DNA of 32,220 nt from Erythrobacter sp. Lineage in GTDB: Bacteria > Pseudomonadota > Alphaproteobacteria > Sphingomonadales > Sphingomonadaceae. The translations under genes and the position numbers were made by a program. Shown in pieces: positions 26,313 to 32,220 of this stretch. The DNA is taken from positions 1 through 32,220 of the forward strand of contig PNKW01000033.1 of assembly GCA_013822695.1 (NCBI GenBank), written 5' to 3'. Position 1 is the first letter of the stretch. Each line of letters begins with the position of its first letter. The notes beneath the pieces are model-generated. The model was given only the letters and a program-made list of their open reading frames with translations. It searched no databases and was not told the origin of the DNA.

Positions 26313-27075
26313 GCGCGCGCTCGCAGCCGCGCTGCTCGCGTTGCTGGGGGCCGGGTGCGACCGCGCGCCCGCCCAATCTGCCGCGCCCGGAAGCGGTGCC
26401 CCTCTGGAAAAGCTCGGGCTGATGACCAGCCTGCCGCTTTACTGGCCGCTCGGTGCCGGGGTGGAGGAGATCGCGTCCGGTCGCGCCCCGCCGCCGTGGC
26501 AGCGTGCGGCGCTGGAGGGAGCCTATGAGATCGAGCCGCTCGACAGCCTCGCCCCGATCCCCGGCCTTGCCGCCGGTGCCGCGCCGACCGATCCGCTTGC
26601 CGGACTCACCCGGCTGGCGGTGATCCAGCCGCGCGGGCTTTCGCCGGCGGATAATGTCGCGCTCGATCAATGGGTGCGGGCTGGGGGGCGGCTTCTGCTG
26701 GTGCTCGATCCGGCGCTGACCGGGGAATATGACCTGCCGCTCGGCGATCCGCGCCGACCGGCGGATTCCGCCCTGATCCCGCCGGTGGTGGCGCGCTGGG
26801 GGCTGGCGGTGCAGTTTGACGAGGCGCAGGGCGAGGGCGTTGCAGAGCGGGCGCTTGGCGAGGCCGCGCTCCCGCTGGCGCTGGCGGGCGAGGTTGCCAT
26901 CATCGATCCCGCAGCCGCCGCCTGCACGCTGCTCGCCGAGAATGCGGCCGCGCGCTGCACGGTCGGCAAGGGTACGGTGACGCTGATCGCCGATGCCGCC
27001 CTGTTCGAGCACCGCGAACTTGCGGGCGAGGGCGAGGCGGCCTTGCGCAGGCTGGTCGGCGAGGTGCTCGGATGA
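26293..27075 (+). CDS. Hypothetical lipoprotein, DUF4350/GldG-like
   Basis: 260 residues beginning MPRRSPKRALAAALLALLGAGC, a lipoprotein signal with lipobox GAGC (Cys22). The body has LTRLAVIQPRGLSPADNVAL and the segment DQWVRAGGRLLLVLDP, which resemble the Rossmann-like DUF4350/GldG-type domain seen in auxiliary parts of uncharacterised ABC exporters. The typical final MLIADAALFEH-like strand also appears (VTLIADAALFEH). No ABC permease or ATPase adjoins it. ATG at 26293 lies inside the end of the preceding gene, overlapping by 20 bases in a different frame. It is the last gene of the cysK unit, followed by the long mraZ upstream region. Confidence 0.68.
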   Translation: MPRRSPKRALAAALLALLGAGCDRAPAQSAAPGSGAPLEKLGLMTSLPLYWPLGAGVEEIASGRAPPPWQRAALEGAYEIEPLDSLAPIPGLAAGAAPTDPLAGLTRLAVIQPRGLSPADNVALDQWVRAGGRLLLVLDPALTGEYDLPLGDPRRPADSALIPPVVARWGLAVQFDEAQGEGVAERALGEAALPLALAGEVAIIDPAAAACTLLAENAAARCTVGKGTVTLIADAALFEHRELAGEGEAALRRLVGEVLG

Positions 27076-27095
27076 GCGTGCGTGCGGGCACTTTG

Positions 27096-27167
27096 GGGAA
27101 ATCGCGGGACACCGGGACTCGGAGTCGCGGGCGAGCACGGGAAAGCGCGGGGAACTACGGGAAGGAC
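27096..27167 (+). promoter_or_regulatory. Phased GGGA repeats, array A (candidate MraZ operator)
   Basis: Four tandem 10-bp units beginning CGGG start at 27128, 27138, 27148 and 27158 (CGGGCGAGCA, CGGGAAAGCG, CGGGGAACTA, CGGGAAGGAC). Three further GGGA cores occur at 27096, 27106 and 27114. MraZ is known to bind upstream of its own gene at direct repeats with a GGG core and 10-bp periodicity, so this is a plausible autoregulatory site. Confidence 0.5.
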
Positions 27168-27271
27168 ACGGTTTGTTCCGCGAAAATCAGGTGTTTGGCA
27201 GGAGAAGCTGCCAGAGCGAATGACCCATGGGGCGGATAGAAAAAACTATAAATCAACGGGATAACTAGTTT

Positions 27272-27316
27272 TCCCGTAAAATCCCCGAAAAATCCCTTCC
27301 ATCCCCATGCCTTCCC
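27272..27316 (-). promoter_or_regulatory. Phased GGGA repeats, array B, opposite orientation
   Basis: Five TCCC cores (GGGA on the minus strand) occur at 27272, 27282, 27293, 27302 and 27313, with spacings of 10, 11, 9 and 11 bases, one helical turn each. It mirrors array A across about 100 bases of AT-richer sequence. Confidence 0.5.
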
Positions 27317-27498
27317 CGATATTACCGGGGTCCATCAGACATGCCCGTATGTCTCGCGTCCGCCCGGTGGGGCCGGACGACCTGCCCGCACGCGTGCGGT
27401 CGGGGCCGGGGAGGGCATGTCCGGGGGAATTGTGTGCGTCATTGGCGCAGGCGGGCCGGGCAGGGCTGCCTGCGGGGGATAGAGGGGATTGCAGGCAC

Positions 27499-27996
27499 GT
27501 GTCTGCTTTTTTGGGATATAGTGGCCAAGCCTGGTCGCCTGCGGGCGACAAGGGCCGCTTTGTCCTGCCTCCGGCCTTCCGCAAGGCGGTGAAGGAAAGC
27601 TCGGGCGGGGCCCGCACGCTGTGCCTGTCCGCCCATGCCAAGTATGACTGCCTGATGGGCTTCGGCCTTTCGCGCATCGAGGAGCTCCACAGCGAGCTCG
27701 ACGATGAAGCCGCCGCCGCGCGCGAGATGAAGAACGCCGACTTCGACCGCGATGTGCGCGCCGCCCAGCTGTTCGGCTTCGAGCAGCTGCCCTTCGATGA
27801 CAGCGGCCGCTTCGTCATGCCCGAATATCTGCGCGATCTCGGCAAGGTCGAGGACGGGCTCTACTTTCAGGGCTCGGGGCGGTTCTTCTTCGTGTGGGCG
27901 CCCGAACAGCTGAAGCAGATGGGCCCCGAATGGAAGAGCGCGCAGGCGGCCTGCGCGCGCCTGATGGCGTCTGCCAAGAAGGGGGGTGGCGAATGA
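27499..27996 (+). CDS. mraZ: Division/cell wall cluster transcriptional repressor MraZ
   Basis: A 165-residue protein with two AbrB/SpoVT-like half-barrels. The first includes [17 protein letters not shown] (residues 15-31) and the second [16 protein letters not shown], matching the paired D-x-K/S-GR-F-x-x-P motifs of MraZ. MraZ forms a ring-shaped oligomer and represses the dcw operon by binding repeats ahead of its own gene. GTG at 27499 was chosen because it begins directly before the family's F-x-G start, with AGGGG upstream. The far-upstream start at 27307 is not MraZ-like. It overlaps rsmH by four bases (ATGA). Confidence 0.93.
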   Translation: MSAFLGYSGQAWSPAGDKGRFVLPPAFRKAVKESSGGARTLCLSAHAKYDCLMGFGLSRIEELHSELDDEAAAAREMKNADFDRDVRAAQLFGFEQLPFDDSGRFVMPEYLRDLGKVEDGLYFQGSGRFFFVWAPEQLKQMGPEWKSAQAACARLMASAKKGGGE

Positions 27997-28949
27997 GCCC
28001 CGAAACCTCCGGCGCCGCGCCCCATATCCCCGTGCTGCTCGACGAGGTCGTCGCGGCCCTCCAGCCGCGCCCCGGCATGACCATCATCGATGCGACCTTC
28101 GGCGCGGGCGGCTATTCGGTCGCCTTGCTTGAAGCGGGGGCAAGCGTCCACGCCTTCGACCGCGATCCCGATGCGGTGGCGGCCGGGCAAGCACTGGTTG
28201 CCCGCTTCGACGGCCGCCTTGCGCTCCACCCCGCGCGCTTCTCGGCGATGCAGGCCGAACTCGCGGCCATCGGCGTGACCCAAGTCGATGCCGTCGTGAT
28301 GGACATCGGCGTCTCCTCGATGCAGCTCGATCAGCGGACGCGCGGCTTTGCCTTCATGCATGACGGCCCGCTCGACATGCGCATGAGCCAGACGGGGGAA
28401 AGCGCCGCCGATTTCCTCAACACTGCCGACGAGGAAGCGATTGCCAACGTGCTCTACACCTATGGCGAGGAGCGCCAGTCGCGCCGCGTCGCGCGCGCGA
28501 TCGTCGCCGCGCGGCCGCTGACCACCACCGGCGAGCTCGCCCGCGTGGTGCGCCGTGCGCTCGGCCACAAGCCCCACGACAAGAAGGACCCGGCGACCCG
28601 CACCTTCCAGGCGGTGCGCATCCATGTGAACGACGAGCTGGGCGAGCTCGAAGCGGGGCTCGCCGCCGCCGAGGCGCTGCTGGGCGAGGGCGGTGTGCTC
28701 GCCGTGGTCAGCTTCCACAGCCTCGAGGACCGCATCGTCAAGCAGTTCCTCAAGACCGCCAGCGGCGCAGGCCGCGCGGTCTCGCGCCACCTGCCCGGGG
28801 AAATCCCGGGGCCGCCGCCCACCTTCGCGCAGGTTTCCAAGGCTATCCGTCCTTCCGAGGCCGAGATCGCCCGCAACCCGCGCGCCCGTTCGTCCACCCT
28901 GCGCCATGCCACCCGCACCGGCGCGCCGCCGAGGAGTCTCGCAGCATGA
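27993..28949 (+). CDS. rsmH: 16S rRNA (cytosine1402-N4)-methyltransferase RsmH (MraW)
   Basis: A 318-residue SAM-dependent methyltransferase that modifies C1402 in the ribosomal P site. Characteristic segments are [13 protein letters not shown] (11-23), the SAM loop [10 protein letters not shown] (33-42), [19 protein letters not shown] and the C-terminal [13 protein letters not shown]. Length is standard. Start at 27993 is given by the ATGA overlap with mraZ. Its position between mraZ and ftsL is the conserved dcw order. The stop overlaps the ftsL start in the same way. Confidence 0.97.
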   Translation: MSPETSGAAPHIPVLLDEVVAALQPRPGMTIIDATFGAGGYSVALLEAGASVHAFDRDPDAVAAGQALVARFDGRLALHPARFSAMQAELAAIGVTQVDAVVMDIGVSSMQLDQRTRGFAFMHDGPLDMRMSQTGESAADFLNTADEEAIANVLYTYGEERQSRRVARAIVAARPLTTTGELARVVRRALGHKPHDKKDPATRTFQAVRIHVNDELGELEAGLAAAEALLGEGGVLAVVSFHSLEDRIVKQFLKTASGAGRAVSRHLPGEIPGPPPTFAQVSKAIRPSEAEIARNPRARSSTLRHATRTGAPPRSLAA

Positions 28950-29503
28950 TGACCAGCACTCAGGCCCGTTCGCTCGGCTGGGCCGCCGTCCTTGGGATCT
29001 GCCTTGCGGCGGTGGTGGTGCTGAGCTTCAAGGTGAACGCGGTGCGCAGCGAGGTGCTGCTCGCCGAACGCCAGCTGATCGCGCTCCAGCGCGAGACCCT
29101 GCTGCTCGAGACCGAGTTCGAGACCCGCGCCAGCCAGCGCCAGCTGGCCGAGTGGAACGCGGTCACATTCGGCTATGCGGCCCCGCGCGCCGGCCAGTTC
29201 CTCGATGGCGAGCGTCAGCTTGCGAGCCTGGGCGAGGTGCGCGGGCCCGATGCGCCTTCGCCGATCCGCCTCGCCAGCGCCGATGCGGCCGAGGTTGTCG
29301 CCGCCGACGCCCCGATGCGCTCGCCGGTCTCGGGCGAGAAGGTGACGCTTGCCTCGGCGGCTGCCGAGAAGGATGCAGGCGCGGTGTTCGCCGATGCCTT
29401 CGGGGACTTCCTGATCGAGGCCTCCCCGATCCGTCCGGCGCGGGCCGAGACCCCTGCGCGCGGCGGCAAGCCCGCCGTCGCCGCCAAGGGGAAGAGCGAA
29501 TGA
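28946..29503 (+). CDS. ftsL: Cell division protein FtsL-like
   Basis: A 185-residue bitopic membrane protein: short cytoplasmic start, one membrane helix (about residues 10-28, [19 protein letters not shown]), then a periplasmic heptad-like coiled coil (34-75, rich in Leu/Gln/Glu), and a long Ala/Pro-rich tail. FtsL partners with FtsB and FtsQ to activate FtsWI at the septum. The tail of about 100 residues is longer than in E. coli FtsL (121 residues in total), as often in alphaproteobacteria. Sequence identity in this family is low, so the call rests on topology and position between rsmH and ftsI, with four-base overlaps on both sides. Confidence 0.85.
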   Translation: MMTSTQARSLGWAAVLGICLAAVVVLSFKVNAVRSEVLLAERQLIALQRETLLLETEFETRASQRQLAEWNAVTFGYAAPRAGQFLDGERQLASLGEVRGPDAPSPIRLASADAAEVVAADAPMRSPVSGEKVTLASAAAEKDAGAVFADAFGDFLIEASPIRPARAETPARGGKPAVAAKGKSE

Positions 29504-31254
29504 ACGCGATGGCGGCACGCCTTGCCGCCCCGCTGAGCGGCGCTCATGCCGCAACCCCCGTCATCCCCGCCGGCCGCCTGCCGAGCGCTGGCTTGCGTGC
29601 CCAGATGCTGCACGCCGCGCGCCTCAGGGTGCTGTGGCTGTTCGCCGTGTTCGGCGCGGTCACGCTGGTCGCGGTGCTGCGGATCGCCACGCTCGGCCTT
29701 GGCGGCAATGCCCCGCAGCATACCAGCCTCGAGGACGCGCTGCTCCCCCCGCGCGGCGAGATCACCGATCGCAACGGCGCCCCGCTCGCGCGCGCCTTTC
29801 CCGCCTATGCCATGTGGTTCAATCCCAAGGCAATGGGCGATGCCGGCGCGCCTCTGGTGCGCTCGCCCGCAGAAGTGGCGCGGGCGCTGAAGGCGATCTT
29901 CCCCGACATCGACGAGGCGCGCATGGCCAAGCGCCTTGCCTCGGGCGAGGCGGGCTATCTGCGCCGCCGCCTGCTGCCCGAGGAGGCCAACCGGGTCTTC
30001 GCGCTCGGCGAGATTGCGCTCGAGATTCCGCGCGAGACCGATCGCTACTACCCGCAGGGCACGCTGGCGGCGCATGTGCTGGGCTATGTGGTCGAGAACA
30101 AGGGCGGGCGGCTGGGCATGGAGCAGGTGCTCGAGAAGGATTTGAGCCACCCCGACAAGCGCATGGCACCGGTCGCGCTGTCGATCGACGTGCGCGTGCA
30201 GGGCGCGCTCGAGGACGAGCTGCGCAAGGGCATGCTCGCCACCAATGCGCTGGGCGCGGCGGGGATCGTGCTCGATGTCGAGACGGGTGAGGTGATGGCG
30301 ATGGCCTCGCTCCCCGAATTCGACCCCAACACCGCGGGTGCGGCAGGAGCGGTCAATGTCTTCAACCGCGCCACCAACGGGGTTTACGAGCTGGGTTCGA
30401 CCTTCAAGCCGCTGACGGTCGCCGCCGCGATCGATGCGGGCGTGGTGCGCGATCTCGGCCGCCCGTGGAACGCCGCGCCGGTGCCCGTGGGCAGCCGCAC
30501 GATCAAGGATACGCACGCGATGGGGCCGAGCCTCAACGTGCCGCAAGCGCTGGTGCATTCTTCCAACACCGTCACCGCGCGGGTCGCCGATGAAATGGGC
30601 CCGGAACGCCTGCGCCGGGCGATGATTGATCTGGGCATGGACCGCCGCCCGTTCATTGAACTGCCCGCCAAGGGCAAGCCGATCTGGCCGCAGGGCGACT
30701 GGAGCCGCGTCACCAACATGACGGTCGGCTTCGGCCACGGCCTTGCGGTCACTCCGCTGCATCTTGCCAGCGCCTATGCGGCGATGGTCAATGGCGGGAT
30801 CTGGCGCCCGGCGACGCTGATGAAGCTCGCGCCCGCCGATGTGCCGCGCGGCCGCCGGGTGTTCAAGGAATCGACCTCCTCGCGCATGCGCCAGCTGCTG
30901 CGGATGATCTCGCTCTACGGCACCGGCAAGAGCGCCGATGCGCCCGGCTACCGCGTCGGCGGCAAGACCGGCTCGGCCGAGAAGGCGGGCGTGGGCGGGT
31001 ACAACAAGACCGCGCTGGTCTCTTCGTTCGCCGCCGCCTTCCCGATGGACGCGCCGCGCTATGTGGTGGTGGTGGTGGTCGACGAGCCCAAGGGCACGAT
31101 GGCGAGCAGCTTCCAGCGCACCGCCGCCTTCACCTCGGCGCCGATTGTCGGCAAGCTGGTGCCGCGCATCGGCCCGATGCTGGGCGTGCAGCCCGACGAC
31201 AGCCGCGATGTCGACATCTCGGACCTGCGCTATCTGGTGGATAAGGGCGAATGA
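29500..31254 (+). CDS. ftsI: Septal peptidoglycan transpeptidase FtsI (PBP3)
   Basis: A 584-residue class B penicillin-binding protein. A basic N-terminus leads to one membrane helix (about 43-62), then the pedestal domain (RGEITDRNGAPLA at 85-97), then the transpeptidase domain with Ser300 and Lys303 (GSTFKP), SSN at 354-356 and KTG at 489-491. It crosslinks septal peptidoglycan with FtsW. The linker ELGSTFKPLTVAAAI follows the family norm. ATG at 29500 overlaps the ftsL stop by four bases. The stop overlaps the murE start at 31251. Longer upstream reading frames are other-frame artefacts over ftsL. Confidence 0.97.
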   Translation: MNAMAARLAAPLSGAHAATPVIPAGRLPSAGLRAQMLHAARLRVLWLFAVFGAVTLVAVLRIATLGLGGNAPQHTSLEDALLPPRGEITDRNGAPLARAFPAYAMWFNPKAMGDAGAPLVRSPAEVARALKAIFPDIDEARMAKRLASGEAGYLRRRLLPEEANRVFALGEIALEIPRETDRYYPQGTLAAHVLGYVVENKGGRLGMEQVLEKDLSHPDKRMAPVALSIDVRVQGALEDELRKGMLATNALGAAGIVLDVETGEVMAMASLPEFDPNTAGAAGAVNVFNRATNGVYELGSTFKPLTVAAAIDAGVVRDLGRPWNAAPVPVGSRTIKDTHAMGPSLNVPQALVHSSNTVTARVADEMGPERLRRAMIDLGMDRRPFIELPAKGKPIWPQGDWSRVTNMTVGFGHGLAVTPLHLASAYAAMVNGGIWRPATLMKLAPADVPRGRRVFKESTSSRMRQLLRMISLYGTGKSADAPGYRVGGKTGSAEKAGVGGYNKTALVSSFAAAFPMDAPRYVVVVVVDEPKGTMASSFQRTAAFTSAPIVGKLVPRIGPMLGVQPDDSRDVDISDLRYLVDKGE

Positions 31255-32220
31255 GGCTCGGCGAACTCTTGCGCGCGGCGGGTCTGGCGGCTGACAGTGA
31301 GCAGGCCGTGACCGGCTTTGCCATCGATCACCGCAAGGTCGCGCCCGGAACCATTTTCGGCGCCTTCCAGGGTGCCACAGTCAATGGCGAGGATTTCATC
31401 CCCGCCGCAGTCAAGGCGGGCGCGATTGCCGTCGTCTCCCGCCCTGAAGCCCGCGTCGAGGGTGCGCTCCACCTTGCCGACGTCAACCCCCGACGCGCCT
31501 TTGCGCGCCTCGCCGCGGGCTTTTTTTCTCCCTACCCGGCCACACTTGTTGCGGTGACGGGGGCCAACGGCAAGACCTCCTGCGTCGAGATGACCCGCCA
31601 GATCTGGCGCATGGCGGGCGAGCGTGCGGCGAGCATCGGCACCTTGGGCGTGACCACGCCGGACGGTTCGGTCTCAACCGGGCTCACCACCCCCGACATC
31701 GTCACCTTCCTCGCCAATATGGCGGGGCTCGCCCGCGAGGGCGTGACCCATGTCGCCTACGAGGCATCGAGCCACGGGCTCGACCAGTACCGCAACGAGG
31801 GGCTGACCGTTTCGGCGAGCGCCTTCACCAATTTCAGCCGCGACCATCTCGACTATCACGGCACGATGGAGGCCTATTTCGCGGCCAAGATGCGGCTGTT
31901 CACCGAGGTCGTCGCGCCCGGCTCGCCTGCCGTGATCCATGATGCGGGCGACGGGTCGGAGTGGACCGCCAAGGCGGTAGCGCAGGCTGAGGCGCGCGGC
32001 CTCAAGGTGATGACCGTGGGCGAGGGCGGGAGCTTCCTCAGGTTGATCGCGCGCGAACCCGGGCAGTTGGGGCAGCTTCTTCACATCGAACATGAAGGCA
32101 CGGTGCGGAAGGTCAACCTGCCGCTGATCGGGGCCTATCAGGCGGCCAACGCGCTGGTTGCGGCGGGTCTTGCCATGGGGACAGGAGTTTCCGCCTCCGC
32201 GACTTTCGACGCGCTCACCC
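31251..32220 (+). CDS. murE: UDP-MurNAc-tripeptide synthetase MurE (partial, runs off the window)
   Basis: The first 323 residues of MurE, which adds the third residue (meso-diaminopimelate in Gram-negatives) to UDP-MurNAc-L-Ala-D-Glu. The N-terminal UDP-binding domain includes AIDHRKVAPGTIFGAFQG. The ATP P-loop TGANGKTS is at 103-110, and EASSHGLDQ with FTNFSRDHLDYHGTM, containing the conserved Asp-His of the Mur ligase central domain, is visible. The C-terminal domain with the diaminopimelate DNPR motif lies outside. Start overlaps ftsI by four bases (ATGA). Next in line would be expected murF and mraY. Confidence 0.95.
   Translation, partial: MRLGELLRAAGLAADSEQAVTGFAIDHRKVAPGTIFGAFQGATVNGEDFIPAAVKAGAIAVVSRPEARVEGALHLADVNPRRAFARLAAGFFSPYPATLVAVTGANGKTSCVEMTRQIWRMAGERAASIGTLGVTTPDGSVSTGLTTPDIVTFLANMAGLAREGVTHVAYEASSHGLDQYRNEGLTVSASAFTNFSRDHLDYHGTMEAYFAAKMRLFTEVVAPGSPAVIHDAGDGSEWTAKAVAQAEARGLKVMTVGEGGSFLRLIAREPGQLGQLLHIEHEGTVRKVNLPLIGAYQAANALVAAGLAMGTGVSASATFDALT

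Larger units (their letters stand above)
27076..27498. promoter_or_regulatory. Long upstream region of the dcw cluster
   Basis: 423 bases without a convincing gene between the GldG-like lipoprotein and mraZ. It holds two phased GGGA arrays (separate entries), a TGGCAG-GAGAAG-CTGCCA hairpin at 27196-27213, an AT-rich TATAAAT at 27247-27253, and an AGACAT-GCCCGT-ATGTCT hairpin at 27337-27354. The cell-division promoter must lie here, but no confident -35/-10 pair could be set. An open frame begins at 27307 but reads as Arg/Gly-rich noncoding sequence before mraZ. Confidence 0.6.

Noticed and set aside
27307..27498. Upstream in-frame extension of mraZ
   Set aside because: The added 64 residues are Arg/Gly/Pro-rich and unlike any MraZ; GTG at 27499 begins at the expected family start.

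Overview
The window is a GC-rich (mostly about 65-73% by spot counts), densely packed chromosomal segment. Protein sequences, gene order and intergenic repeat types suggest an alphaproteobacterium of the Sphingomonadales, probably Erythrobacteraceae-like (Erythrobacter/Porphyrobacter group). That placement is inferred from familiarity with such genomes, not from a search. No rRNA, tRNA, CRISPR array, transposase or prophage block was seen.

Layout. 1-4474: the end of tamA and all of tamB (outer-membrane protein translocation and assembly), overlapping by one base. 4592-5158: an isolated phage-type lysozyme (GH24). 5280-5507: a small membrane protein, then a bidirectional terminator. 5585-9049: a secreted trypsin-like autotransporter. 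9180-10994: a Ca2+/Na+ antiporter and an alpha/beta hydrolase. 11144-12954: glnB-glnA, with a sigma-54-type promoter and upstream repeats. 13188-15968: argC, a lone SH3-domain protein and a leucyl aminopeptidase, probably one operon. 16052-16067: a perfect 16-bp parS palindrome. 16087-17765: a DUF3298-like lipoprotein and methionine aminopeptidase. 17770-18700: an AT-richer lipoprotein gene and a GIY-YIG gene bracketed by related hairpin repeats. 18697-19964: ccmB-ccmA for cytochrome c maturation. 20020-21473: pterin dehydratase and a secreted protein. 21474-24688: SDR dehydrogenase, a lower-GC glutathione S-transferase, an AlkA-type DNA glycosylase, a [2Fe-2S] ferredoxin and a DUF1905 protein. 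24696-24832: a nested palindromic repeat. 24874-27075: cysK and two envelope proteins of unknown role. 27499 to the end: the division and cell wall (dcw) cluster mraZ-rsmH-ftsL-ftsI-murE, with ATGA overlaps throughout.

How the parts fit. Most genes are housekeeping: envelope biogenesis (TamAB, dcw cluster), nitrogen assimilation (PII and glutamine synthetase), arginine and cysteine synthesis, protein maturation (Map), heme export for c-type cytochromes, and DNA repair. The most informative non-coding signals are the parS site (implying ParB binding and probably proximity to the replication origin), the phased GGGA repeat arrays ahead of mraZ (candidate MraZ operators), the glnBA sigma-54 promoter, and the direct repeats framing the GIY-YIG gene (a candidate small mobile cassette). 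I see no clear multi-gene system of an undescribed type.
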